Shown here: piece by piece, positions 1 to 6,735 of the stretch
Layout: the number at the start of each line of letters is the position of its first letter
How positions within the stretch are numbered: position 1 is the stretch's first letter
Assembly (NCBI GenBank): GCA_913054565.1
Contig: CAJXHW010000069.1
Location: 1-8,408 of the forward strand
Direction: 5' to 3'
DNA length: 8,408 bases
Source: an uncultured Kordia sp.
GTDB lineage: Bacteria > Bacteroidota > Bacteroidia > Flavobacteriales > Flavobacteriaceae
Made by a program: the position numbers and the translations under genes
Notes under the pieces: generated by a model
The model's input: the letters and a program-made list of their open reading frames with translations, nothing else
What the model was told of the DNA's origin: nothing
Database searches by the model: none

Positions 1-960
1 ATCAAAAACTAACTTCTTAGAAACAAACTCTGTAATTATAGACAAAAAACTTACATTTGGAAGTCTATTTTTTAAACGCATGTAATCTTTTTCAGTAGTA
101 ATTATCAACCTTTTTTTTGAAAGAATGTTAATTTCTTTGTCTGTAAAATTATGGTGGTCTTTATAAATTAAATGCTCGAAATTTAATTCTTTTTTCTTGA
201 GGTAATTAACTAATGGTTTAGGGTTTGCAATACCTGTAACAAGAGTGAATTTAGTTGTTTTTAAAAGGTTTACATTATAGTTTTTAACTCCTTTAATTTC
301 ATTAGAATAACCTATTGATGTAAAATACACGTCCTGCTTTACATTGAGTTTTTTGATAATTTCCATCTGTTTTAAATCAGAAATATCTTGAGGACATTTA
401 GTAACTATTATAACATCTGCTCGTTTGGCACCTCTTTTAGATTCTCGTAAATTACCCGAGGGCAACAAGTAATCATCAACAAAAAGATCGTCATATTTTG
501 TTAAAAGGATATAAAACCCTGCCGTTACTTTTCTGTGTTGAAAAGCATCATCCAATAGCACAATATCCGGGCGTATTAGCTTTTGTAAATTTAATATTCC
601 GTTTTGCCTATCGCCATCAACTGCAACAGCTATATCTTTAAATTTTGAATGAAATTGCATGGGTTCATCACCAATGTCATCGGCTGTAGACTCTTTATCA
701 GCTAAAACAAAACCATTGGTTTTCCTTCTATACCCTCTACTTAAAACTGCTAATTGCCCTTCACTTTTAAGTAATCCTATTAAATATTCTATCATTGGTG
801 ATTTTCCCGTCCCTCCAACTGATAAATTTCCAACTGCAATAATTGGAATATTATATGCTTTACTTTTTAAAATACCTTTGTCAAAAAAGAAATTTCTAAG
901 TGTCGTCACCAAATCATAAACTATAGATATGGGAAATAATATTTTTCTTAGCTGCCTCAC
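1..960 (-). CDS. lpxK: Tetraacyldisaccharide 4'-kinase LpxK (3' end beyond window)
   Basis: LpxK phosphorylates the 4' position of the lipid A disaccharide at the inner face of the inner membrane, a late step of the Raetz pathway. The frame is open from position 960 to the left edge, giving 320 residues; E. coli LpxK has about 328, so only the C-terminus is missing. Seen: an N-terminal amphipathic/hydrophobic start (RQLRKILFPISIVYDL), the family P-loop GNLSVGGTGKS at residues 44-54 (usually ending in T), a GDEP motif at 97-100, a Walker-B-like DDAFQHR at 137-143, and DHHNFTD at 268-274 containing the conserved histidine. The start is GTG: an in-frame TAG lies at 979-981, no ATG or TTG lies between it and 960, and the next internal ATG is codon 56, past the P-loop. 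The gene diverges from the NIF3 gene. I see no clean promoter box for it. The assignment is very secure; the GTG start is well supported. Confidence 0.96.
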   Translation of the reverse strand, partial: MRQLRKILFPISIVYDLVTTLRNFFFDKGILKSKAYNIPIIAVGNLSVGGTGKSPMIEYLIGLLKSEGQLAVLSRGYRRKTNGFVLADKESTADDIGDEPMQFHSKFKDIAVAVDGDRQNGILNLQKLIRPDIVLLDDAFQHRKVTAGFYILLTKYDDLFVDDYLLPSGNLRESKRGAKRADVIIVTKCPQDISDLKQMEIIKKLNVKQDVYFTSIGYSNEIKGVKNYNVNLLKTTKFTLVTGIANPKPLVNYLKKKELNFEHLIYKDHHNFTDKEINILSKKRLIITTEKDYMRLKNRLPNVSFLSIITEFVSKKLVFD

Positions 961-1007
961 AATACGAAAGTAAACTATCTATACTCCACTTGCAAACGAT
1001 AAATATG

Positions 1008-1015
1008 TATCTTTG
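1008..1015 (+). promoter_or_regulatory. Bacteroidota-type -7 promoter box for the NIF3 operon
   Basis: TATCTTTG matches the Bacteroidota -7 consensus TAnnTTTG exactly and lies 41 nt before the NIF3 ATG, predicting a leader of roughly 35 nt. A TTG at 990-992 is the best -33 candidate, but the 15-nt spacing is shorter than the usual 17-20 or so. The same octamer occurs upstream of ffh in this window. This is a motif match only. Confidence 0.6.
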
Positions 1016-1056
1016 ATTATATCATTAATGAAACTTATAATTTTAAAGCTTAAAAT

Positions 1057-2151
1057 ATGCTTATAAAAGACGTCATTGCACACATGGAAAGCTTAGCTCC
1101 TTTGGCTTATGCAGAAGGCTTTGATAATGTTGGGCTACTTGTTGGAAACAAAAATACTGCACTAACTGGAGTTCTAATTACTCATGACACCCTTGAAGAG
1201 GTTGTAGATGAAGCTATTGCAAAAAAATGCAATCTAATAGTAAGTTTTCATCCTATAATTTTTTCTGGAATAAAGAAATTTAACGGTCAGGACTATGTTA
1301 ACAGAGTTGTTATTAAAGCTATTAAACATGATATTGCAATTTATGCTACACATACAGCTTTAGATAATGTTCAACATGGTGTAAACAGTACAATTTGTAA
1401 TCAACTCCAGCTTACCAATTGTGAAATTCTAATCCCTAAAAAAGAGTTTATTTACAAGTTAACTACTTATGTTCCGGTAAAAGAAGCTGAAAACGTGCGT
1501 GCAGCACTTTTTGATATTGGTGCTGGTAATATTGGCAACTATGATCATTGCAGCTTTAACATATCAGGAGAAGGTACTTTTAAAGGAAATAATGAATCCA
1601 ACCCACATGTAGGGCAAAAAGGAAAACTTCATACTGAAAATGAAATTCAGTTAAACATTACATTTGAGAAGCATTTAAAGTCAAAAATACTACAAACACT
1701 TTTCACAAATCATCCGTATGAAGAAGTGGCTTATGAAATAACAAAATTAGCTAATACCTATCAAAAAATTGGCTTAGGAATGATTGGGGAATTAGAAACA
1801 CCAATGAGTGAATTAGATTTTTTAAACTTTTTGAAAGATAAAATGCATACTGAATCAATTAGACATTCAAAATTACTCGGAAAAACCGTAAAAAAAATAG
1901 CCGTTTTAGGAGGGTCAGGTGCATCAGCTATAACGCAAGCAAAAAGCTCTGGAGCAGATGTTTACGTAACTTCAGATTTAAAATATCACGATTTTTACCA
2001 AGCAGAAAATAGTATTTTATTATGTGATATAGGACATTATGAGAGTGAACAATACACAAAATCACTTTTATATGAGTTTCTTAGTAAAAAATTACCTAAT
2101 TTTGCAATCGTTTTATCAGGTATTAATACTAATCCAGTCAATTATTTTTAA
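1057..2151 (+). CDS. NIF3/YqfO family dinuclear metal-centre protein (GTP cyclohydrolase I type 2-like)
   Basis: A member of the NIF3 (DUF34) family, cytosolic toroidal hexamers with a two-metal site whose cellular role is unsettled; 'GTP cyclohydrolase I type 2' is a commonly transferred name. The 364-residue length fits the long YqfO form, where a PII/CutA-like domain (about residues 130-235 here, including TNHPYEEVAYEI) is inserted between the two halves of the core. Seen: NVGLLVG at 24-30, FHPIIFSG at 64-71, HTALDNVQHGVN at 99-110, GGSGAS at 285-290, SDLKYHDF at 306-313 and DIGHYESEQ at 324-332. Likely metal ligands are H65, D103, H327 and E331. The family normally has two adjacent histidines at 64-65; here residue 64 is Phe. 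The start ATG follows the promoter-like box at 1008. The stop lies 3 nt before the next ATG, so the two genes are surely co-transcribed, a pairing I recall as recurrent in bacteria. Confidence 0.93.
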   Translation: MLIKDVIAHMESLAPLAYAEGFDNVGLLVGNKNTALTGVLITHDTLEEVVDEAIAKKCNLIVSFHPIIFSGIKKFNGQDYVNRVVIKAIKHDIAIYATHTALDNVQHGVNSTICNQLQLTNCEILIPKKEFIYKLTTYVPVKEAENVRAALFDIGAGNIGNYDHCSFNISGEGTFKGNNESNPHVGQKGKLHTENEIQLNITFEKHLKSKILQTLFTNHPYEEVAYEITKLANTYQKIGLGMIGELETPMSELDFLNFLKDKMHTESIRHSKLLGKTVKKIAVLGGSGASAITQAKSSGADVYVTSDLKYHDFYQAENSILLCDIGHYESEQYTKSLLYEFLSKKLPNFAIVLSGINTNPVNYF

Positions 2152-2154
2152 GAT

Positions 2155-2934
2155 ATGGCAAAGAAAAAAGAAATTTCAGTAGAAGACAAGTTAAGAGCAT
2201 TATATAATTTGCAATTAATCGACTCTCGTATTGATGAAATTAGAAATGTACGTGGAGAGCTTCCTTTAGAAGTTGAAGATTTAGAAGACGAAGTAGCAGG
2301 ATTAAGCTTAAGAGTTGATAATTTTAATAACGACATTGAATCACTTAACACTCAAATTAAAGCAAAGTTAAATGCAATTGAAGAGTCTAAAGTTTTAATG
2401 AAAAAATATACTAAGCAACAAGAAAACGTACGCAATAACAGAGAGTACAGTTCTTTAGCTAAAGAAACTGAATTTCAAGAGCTAGAAATTGAGTTAGCTG
2501 AGAAGCACATAAAAGAATTTAAAGCTCAAATTGCACATAAAACTGAGGTAATTGAAAAAGCTCAAGAACGTTTAGCTGACAAACAAGCGCATTTAGGACA
2601 CAAAAAAGAAGCCTTAAACGAAATTGTTTCTGAAACTGAAAAAGAAGAAGAAGCTTTATTAGAAAAATCTGCTAAATACGAAAAGCAAATTGAAGAGCGT
2701 TTAATGATTGCTTATAACCGCATTAGAACTAATGTAAAAAACGGTTTAGCAATTGTTGCAATTGAGCGTGGTGCTGCAGGAGGATCATATTTTACAATTC
2801 CACCACAAGTTCAAGTAGAAATTGCTGGTCGTAAAAAAATTATTACTGATGAGCATTCAGGACGTATTTTAGTTGATGCAGAATTAGCCGCAGAACAAAA
2901 ATTAAAAATGGAAAAAATGTTTGCTAAATTATAA
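2155..2934 (+). CDS. DUF164/CT398-like coiled-coil protein with cysteine-free zinc-ribbon remnant
   Basis: This 259-residue protein resembles the family usually annotated 'C4-type zinc ribbon domain protein'. Residues about 10-185 are charged and heptad-rich, predicting a long antiparallel coiled-coil hairpin, with the conserved turn NNREYSSLAKE at 94-104. The C-terminal part (about 195-245) keeps the ribbon landmarks IPPQ (215-218) and GRIL (236-239). However, the four positions where the canonical family has metal-binding cysteines appear by my alignment to be A208, S211, D232 and S235, and the whole protein contains no cysteine. Zinc binding is therefore unlikely here. No signal peptide or membrane segment is visible; it is probably cytosolic. 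Function is unknown; nucleic-acid or scaffold roles have been suggested for relatives. It sits 3 nt downstream of the NIF3 gene, suggesting a shared process, and is followed by a strong terminator. Family assignment is firm; mechanism is not. Confidence 0.88.
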   Translation: MAKKKEISVEDKLRALYNLQLIDSRIDEIRNVRGELPLEVEDLEDEVAGLSLRVDNFNNDIESLNTQIKAKLNAIEESKVLMKKYTKQQENVRNNREYSSLAKETEFQELEIELAEKHIKEFKAQIAHKTEVIEKAQERLADKQAHLGHKKEALNEIVSETEKEEEALLEKSAKYEKQIEERLMIAYNRIRTNVKNGLAIVAIERGAAGGSYFTIPPQVQVEIAGRKKIITDEHSGRILVDAELAAEQKLKMEKMFAKL

Positions 2935-2957
2935 GTAAACTAAAATTTATATCTTAG

Positions 2958-2990
2958 AGCTGTCTTTTAAAAAAAGACAGCTTTTTTTTT
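2958..2990 (+). terminator. Rho-independent terminator after the NIF3/DUF164 operon
   Basis: A perfect 11-bp stem (2958-2968 with 2972-2982, AGCTGTCTTTT paired to AAAAGACAGCT) with an AAA loop is followed by a run of nine T (2982-2990). It starts 24 nt after the upstream stop. Unusually, the T-tract ends only 5 nt before the rluF ATG. Confidence 0.9.
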
Positions 2991-2995
2991 GAATT

Positions 2996-3724
2996 ATGGA
3001 AGGAATAAAACTCACACGTATAAATAAATTTTTAAGTGAAGCTGGCTACTGTTCTCGAAGAGCTGCCGATAAACTTATAGACCAAGGTCGTGTTACAATT
3101 AATGGTGCAGTGCCAGAAATGGGGACAAAAATAGCTCCAAATGACGAGGTAAGGGTTGATGGTAAACTCATTTCTGAATCAGTTGAAAAACCAGTATACA
3201 TAGCTTTCAATAAGCCTATTGGTATTGTTTGTACCACAGATACTAAAGTTGAAAAGGACAATATTATAGACTACATCAACTACCCTACTAGAATATTTCC
3301 TATTGGACGTTTAGATAAACCTAGCGAAGGTTTAATCTTCTTAACTAATGATGGTGACATTGTAAATAAAATTTTACGTGCCAGAAACAATCACGAAAAA
3401 GAATATCTTGTAACTGTTGACAAACCTATCACAAAGGAATTTATTCAGAAAATGAGTAATGGTGTTCCTATTTTAGATACCGTAACCAGAAACTGTAAAG
3501 TTGAACACGTCAGTAAGTTTATTTTTAAAATAATCCTTACCCAAGGTTTAAACAGACAAATAAGACGCATGTGTGAATATTTAGACTATGAAGTAGTAAA
3601 ACTTAAACGCGTCCGTATTATGAATATTTCTTTAGATGTTCCTGTGGGCAAATGGCGAGATCTTACAGCTCAAGAACTTGATAAAATTAACACCTTAGTA
3701 AGTGATTCTTCAAAAACAAATTAA
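2996..3724 (+). CDS. rluF: 23S rRNA pseudouridine synthase RluF
   Basis: Converts a uridine of 23S rRNA to pseudouridine (position 2604, E. coli numbering, for RluF). The 242-residue protein has an N-terminal S4 RNA-binding domain (about 6-55, RINKFLSEAGYCSRRAADK) and an RsuA-type catalytic domain with GRLD at 104-107, where D107 is the catalytic aspartate, followed by EGLIFLTNDGD. Further RluF-like blocks are HEKEYLVTVDKPIT (133-146), NGVPILDTVT (155-164), GLNRQIRRMCE (184-194) and the ending GKWRDLT (218-224). Together these match RluF as I recall it far better than RluB or RsuA. It lacks the longer C-terminal tail of E. coli RluF (about 290 residues). Start: an in-frame TGA at 2990-2992 rules out upstream extension, and the next Met is inside the S4 domain, so ATG 2996 is forced. 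It converges on folD across a shared terminator. Confidence 0.95.
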   Translation: MEGIKLTRINKFLSEAGYCSRRAADKLIDQGRVTINGAVPEMGTKIAPNDEVRVDGKLISESVEKPVYIAFNKPIGIVCTTDTKVEKDNIIDYINYPTRIFPIGRLDKPSEGLIFLTNDGDIVNKILRARNNHEKEYLVTVDKPITKEFIQKMSNGVPILDTVTRNCKVEHVSKFIFKIILTQGLNRQIRRMCEYLDYEVVKLKRVRIMNISLDVPVGKWRDLTAQELDKINTLVSDSSKTN

Positions 3725-3761
3725 AAAAAAATCTCCTTTATCATAAAGGAGATTTTTTTTT
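3723..3761. terminator. Bidirectional terminator between convergent rluF and folD
   Basis: A perfect 18-bp inverted repeat (3723-3740 with 3744-3761) surrounds a TCA loop. Its core TCTCCTTTA/TAAAGGAGA is flanked by nine A on the left and nine T on the right, so it reads as a hairpin with a U-tract on both strands. It overlaps the last two bases of the rluF stop and lies 11 nt beyond the folD stop, a typical two-way terminator for convergent genes. Confidence 0.95.
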
Positions 3762-3772
3762 AATTTGTTTTA

Positions 3773-4654
3773 CTATTTTGCTCTATGACGTTCTCTTGCC
3801 AATAATGTGTTTTTCAACAACATAGCTATAGTCATTGGCCCAACCCCACCAGGAACAGGTGTAATGTGACTTGCTTTTTTTGATACATTTTCAAAATCTA
3901 CATCACCTTTAATCACATAGCCTCTTGGAGCTTTATCATCTGGAACTCTTGAAATTCCTACATCTATTACTACAGCATCATCTTTTACCATTTCAGCTTT
4001 TAGGAAATCTGGCATTCCTAAAGCCATAATAATAATATCTGCTTGACTAATAATTTGTGTAATGTTTTTAGTATGACTATGAGTAAGTGTTACTGTAGAG
4101 TTTCCAGGCCAACCTTTACGCCCCATTAAAATACTCATAGGGCGCCCTACAATATGACTTCTACCTACAACAACTGTATGCTTCCCTTTAGTATCAACTT
4201 TATAACGTTCTAACAGCTCTAATATACCAAATGGAGTTGCAGGAATAAATGTACTCATATCTAATGCCATCTTTCCAAAATTGGCTGGATGAAACCCGTC
4301 AACATCTTTATCAGGATTTATAGCCATTAAAATTTTCTGATCATCAATTTGTTTTGGCAATGGTAATTGCACAATAAACCCATCAATATCATCATTCTCA
4401 TTTAACTCTTCAATTTTATCAAGCAATTCAACTTCACTAACGGTATTAGGTAGCTGCACTAAAGTTGACTCGAAACCTACACGCTCACAAGCTCTAACCT
4501 TACTCCCTACATAAGTTAAACTAGCACCATCACTACCAACAATTACTGCTGCTAAGTGTGGTACTTTCTCCCCATTTGCTTTCATTTTTAACACCTCGGC
4601 TGCTATTTCATCTTTGATGTCATTACTTGTTTTTTTACCGTCTAGTAAAATCAT
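3773..4654 (-). CDS. folD: Bifunctional methylenetetrahydrofolate dehydrogenase/cyclohydrolase FolD
   Basis: Cytosolic enzyme that interconverts 5,10-methylene-, methenyl- and 10-formyl-tetrahydrofolate with NADP, supplying one-carbon units for purine, thymidylate and formyl-Met synthesis. From ATG 4654 it has 293 residues, the usual family length. Seen: the active-site tyrosine and lysine in YVGSK (Y48, K52), QLPLP (96-100), DKDVDGFHP (115-123), the Rossmann GRSHIVGRP (164-172), and TPVPGGVGPMTIAML (265-279). An insertion around GRKGWPGNSTVTL (178-190), compared with E. coli, is a variant I recall from Bacteroidota. The frame stays open upstream to a TTG at 4691-4693, which would add 13 residues, but those lack family similarity and overlap an inverted repeat. 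MILLDGK is the normal beginning, so ATG 4654 is preferred. It lies downstream of ffh on the same strand, but a terminator separates them, so it probably has its own promoter. Confidence 0.96.
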   Translation of the reverse strand: MILLDGKKTSNDIKDEIAAEVLKMKANGEKVPHLAAVIVGSDGASLTYVGSKVRACERVGFESTLVQLPNTVSEVELLDKIEELNENDDIDGFIVQLPLPKQIDDQKILMAINPDKDVDGFHPANFGKMALDMSTFIPATPFGILELLERYKVDTKGKHTVVVGRSHIVGRPMSILMGRKGWPGNSTVTLTHSHTKNITQIISQADIIIMALGMPDFLKAEMVKDDAVVIDVGISRVPDDKAPRGYVIKGDVDFENVSKKASHITPVPGGVGPMTIAMLLKNTLLARERHRAK

Positions 4655-4669
4655 TTTTCTTGTAGTTTC

Positions 4670-4692
4670 TGTTACATGTTGCAAGTGTAACA
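4670..4692. repeat. Inverted repeat in the folD leader
   Basis: TGTTACA (4670-4676) and TGTAACA (4686-4692) form exact 7-bp arms around 9 nt, ending 15 nt before the folD ATG. It could be an operator or a weak mRNA hairpin. No T-tract follows on either strand, so it is not a terminator. No role is known. Confidence 0.4.
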
Positions 4693-4725
4693 ATTTATAA
4701 CTGTGTTGTTGTTTATTATATAATC

Positions 4726-4753
4726 AAAAAAAAGCCACCAATTTACTGGCAGC
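4726..4753 (-). terminator. Probable intrinsic terminator after ffh
   Basis: On the minus strand GCTGCCA pairs with TGGTGGC (7 bp, two of them G-U pairs) around a 6-nt loop, followed by eight T. It begins 6 nt after the ffh stop and lies upstream of folD, so it should reduce read-through from ffh into folD. The stem is modest, so termination may be partial. Confidence 0.72.
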
Positions 4754-4759
4754 ATTTTT

Positions 4760-6088
4760 CTATCTCATTCCTTTCATCATCTGCATCATTTTCTTTCCAC
4801 CCCCACCTTGCATCATCTTCATCATTTTACTCATTTGGTTGAATTGTTTTAGCAACTGATTAACTTCTTGTACTGATCGACCAGCTCCTTTAGCTATTCG
4901 CTTTTTTCTATTCGCGTTTATAACTGATGGTTTTGTACGCTCACCCGGTGTCATTGAATAAATAATTGCTTCAATATGCTTAAAAGCATCATCATCAATA
5001 TCCATTCCTTTCATTGCTTTAGAAGCACCAGGAATCATTCCCATCAAATCCTTCATATTACCCATTTTCTTAACCTGCTGAATCTGGTTTAAAAAATCGT
5101 CAAATCCAAATTGATTTTTAGCAATTTTCTTTTGTAACTTTCTAGCCTCTGCTTCATCAAACTGTTCCTGTGCTCTTTCTACTAAAGACACAACATCTCC
5201 CATTCCTAAAATACGGTCTGCCATACGAGACGGATGAAACACATCAATTGCTTCCATCTTCTCACCAGTACCAATAAACTTAATAGGCTTATTAACTACA
5301 GATTTAATTGAAATTGCAGCTCCACCACGTGTATCACCATCTAACTTCGTTAAAATAACTCCGTCAAAATTCAAAACATCATTAAAAGCTTTTGCTGTAT
5401 TTACAGCATCTTGACCAGTCATAGAGTCTACCACAAAAAGAGTTTCTTGAGGTTGAATTGCTTTATGAATATTTGAAATTTCAGTCATCATTGCTTCATC
5501 AACCGCTAAACGCCCTGCAGTATCAATAATTACTACATTATGTCCATTTGCTTTAGCATGTGCAATACCTGCTTGTGCAATTGCAACAGGATCTGTATTT
5601 CCTTTATCAGAAAACACGTCTACCTTTATTTGTTCACCAACCACATGCAATTGATCAACTGCCGCCGGACGGTACACATCACAAGCAACTAATAATGGTT
5701 GTTTAGATTTCTTACTTTTAAGAAAGTTAGCTAATTTACCTGAGAAAGTAGTTTTACCAGACCCTTGCAAACCAGACATCAAAATCACAGTTGGCGCACC
5801 TGATAAGTTTAACCCTTCAGTATCACCTCCCATTAACTCTGTTAACTCATCTTTTACCAACTTAACCATTAACTGGCCAGGTTGCAACGTTGTTAATACG
5901 TCTGCTCCTAATGCTTTTTCTTTTACACGATTGGTAAAATCTTTAGCTATTTTAAAATTTACATCAGCATCTAATAAGGCTCTACGAACTTCTTTTAAAG
6001 TTTCAGCAACATTTACTTCGGTAATTTTTCCATGCCCTTTTAGTACATGAAACGCTTTATCTAACTTATCACTTAAATTATTAAACAT
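4760..6088 (-). CDS. ffh: Signal recognition particle GTPase Ffh (SRP54)
   Basis: Protein subunit of the bacterial SRP: with 4.5S RNA it binds signal sequences on nascent chains and, through GTP-dependent pairing with FtsY, delivers ribosomes to the membrane. The 442-residue length is normal. The N domain (about 1-88) includes LKEVRRALLDADVN (31-44). The G domain (about 98-295) has GLQGSGKTT (106-114), DVYRPAA (137-143), DTAGR (189-193), TKLDGDTRGG (247-256) and the closing GTGEK (273-277). The methionine-rich M domain (about 300-442) carries the RNA-binding segment NRKKRIAKGAGRS (393-405) and ends in a Met/Lys tail with a Gly4 break (428-431). No 4.5S RNA gene is visible here. ATG 6088 begins MFNNLSDKL, the usual Ffh start. 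A perfect TATCTTTG box lies 29 nt upstream, so ffh likely has its own promoter and short leader, and a terminator follows. Confidence 0.98.
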   Translation of the reverse strand: MFNNLSDKLDKAFHVLKGHGKITEVNVAETLKEVRRALLDADVNFKIAKDFTNRVKEKALGADVLTTLQPGQLMVKLVKDELTELMGGDTEGLNLSGAPTVILMSGLQGSGKTTFSGKLANFLKSKKSKQPLLVACDVYRPAAVDQLHVVGEQIKVDVFSDKGNTDPVAIAQAGIAHAKANGHNVVIIDTAGRLAVDEAMMTEISNIHKAIQPQETLFVVDSMTGQDAVNTAKAFNDVLNFDGVILTKLDGDTRGGAAISIKSVVNKPIKFIGTGEKMEAIDVFHPSRMADRILGMGDVVSLVERAQEQFDEAEARKLQKKIAKNQFGFDDFLNQIQQVKKMGNMKDLMGMIPGASKAMKGMDIDDDAFKHIEAIIYSMTPGERTKPSVINANRKKRIAKGAGRSVQEVNQLLKQFNQMSKMMKMMQGGGGKKMMQMMKGMR

Positions 6089-6116
6089 AAATCTTTCATC
6101 AAAATTTTAGAAGTCA

Positions 6117-6124
6117 CAAAGATA
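6117..6124 (-). promoter_or_regulatory. Bacteroidota-type -7 promoter box for ffh
   Basis: On the minus strand TATCTTTG matches TAnnTTTG exactly, with its last base 29 nt before the ffh ATG, predicting a leader of about 22 nt. No clean TTG is seen at the expected -33 distance. A tandem 7-bp repeat (AGTTTGA twice, 6131-6144, plus strand) sits in the spacer region instead. Confidence 0.62.
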
Positions 6125-6198
6125 CTTAAAAGTTTGAAGTTTGAAATGAGATTTTTAAAGTAATTAAGAGGAATTTCGGAACAATTAACCCAACAATA

Positions 6199-6735
6199 TT
6201 ATTCGTTTGTTTCGGACTCGGAAAATTTCTTACTGTTGAATTCATCACTCATGTTTTTTGGAATAGAAAGTGATTTCCAATCTTCATTTTGAAGCATTTT
6301 AGCCACATAAACAATTTGTCCAATATGATATGAGTAATGACACAACTGTCTTGTTATGGCATCAATAACAGAATGAGGTTCTTTTCGAATGTAAATAGTT
6401 TTATCCAAATCGTTTTCATCTAAACTTTTGAGGACAGATAAGAAGCAATCCCAACCTTTATTCCACGCTTCCATCATTTCAGCTTTTGAGGTGTAAGAAT
6501 TTACGAATTCGGCATCACGTTCACGCCATTCTTTTTCACCGTCTTCTGTTAAAAAATTGGTCCATCTGGAAAATTGATTTCCAACAACGTGTTTTACTAT
6601 TATTGATATACTACTAGATTCTTCGTTAAATTGCCAGGATATTTGATCATCTGTTAATTGATCAATGGCTCTTTCTCCAACAGATTTATACGATTCAATC
6701 TGTCGGATTGCACTTTGTAGGAAGTTATTTGTCAT
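6199..6735 (-). CDS. DinB superfamily protein (DUF1572-like), function unknown
   Basis: A 178-residue protein that looks like the DUF1572 branch of the DinB/YfiT four-helix-bundle superfamily. These are cytosolic proteins that often bind one divalent metal through three histidines; some relatives are thiol-dependent transferases, but no activity can be assigned here. Seen: IVKHVVGNQFSRWTNFL (46-62) with H49, an acidic/aromatic stretch DGEKEWRERDAEF (65-77), and HYSYHIGQIVY (133-143) with H133 and H137, which complete the expected triad. No signal peptide is present. Its ATG lies inside the end of msrB (11-bp overlap, ATGACAAATAA), so it is almost certainly translated from the msrB transcript with coupling. 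The context hints at a role near oxidative or thiol stress, but that is inference. No obvious terminator follows its stop in the 110 bp before the ffh start. Confidence 0.85.
   Translation of the reverse strand: MTNNFLQSAIRQIESYKSVGERAIDQLTDDQISWQFNEESSSISIIVKHVVGNQFSRWTNFLTEDGEKEWRERDAEFVNSYTSKAEMMEAWNKGWDCFLSVLKSLDENDLDKTIYIRKEPHSVIDAITRQLCHYSYHIGQIVYVAKMLQNEDWKSLSIPKNMSDEFNSKKFSESETNE

Noticed and set aside
659..919. 86-residue open frame on the plus strand
   Set aside because: It lies wholly antisense to lpxK, whose P-loop and catalytic motifs are clear; the plus-strand translation has no recognisable domain.
1041..1055. TTTTAA-AGC-TTAAAA inverted repeat just before the NIF3 ATG
   Set aside because: AT-only 6-bp arms would form a very weak hairpin and are expected by chance in AT-rich leaders; no T-tract follows.
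2148..2351. 67-residue minus-strand open frame
   Set aside because: Antisense shadow of the coiled-coil gene; low-complexity Ser/Leu-rich translation caused by the complementary codons.
3046..3261. 71-residue minus-strand open frame
   Set aside because: Antisense to the S4 domain of rluF; no independent coding features.
6131..6144. Tandem AGTTTGA repeat upstream of ffh
   Set aside because: Only two copies of 7 bp in AT-rich DNA; too little to call a repeat element or binding site, so noted only in the promoter entry.
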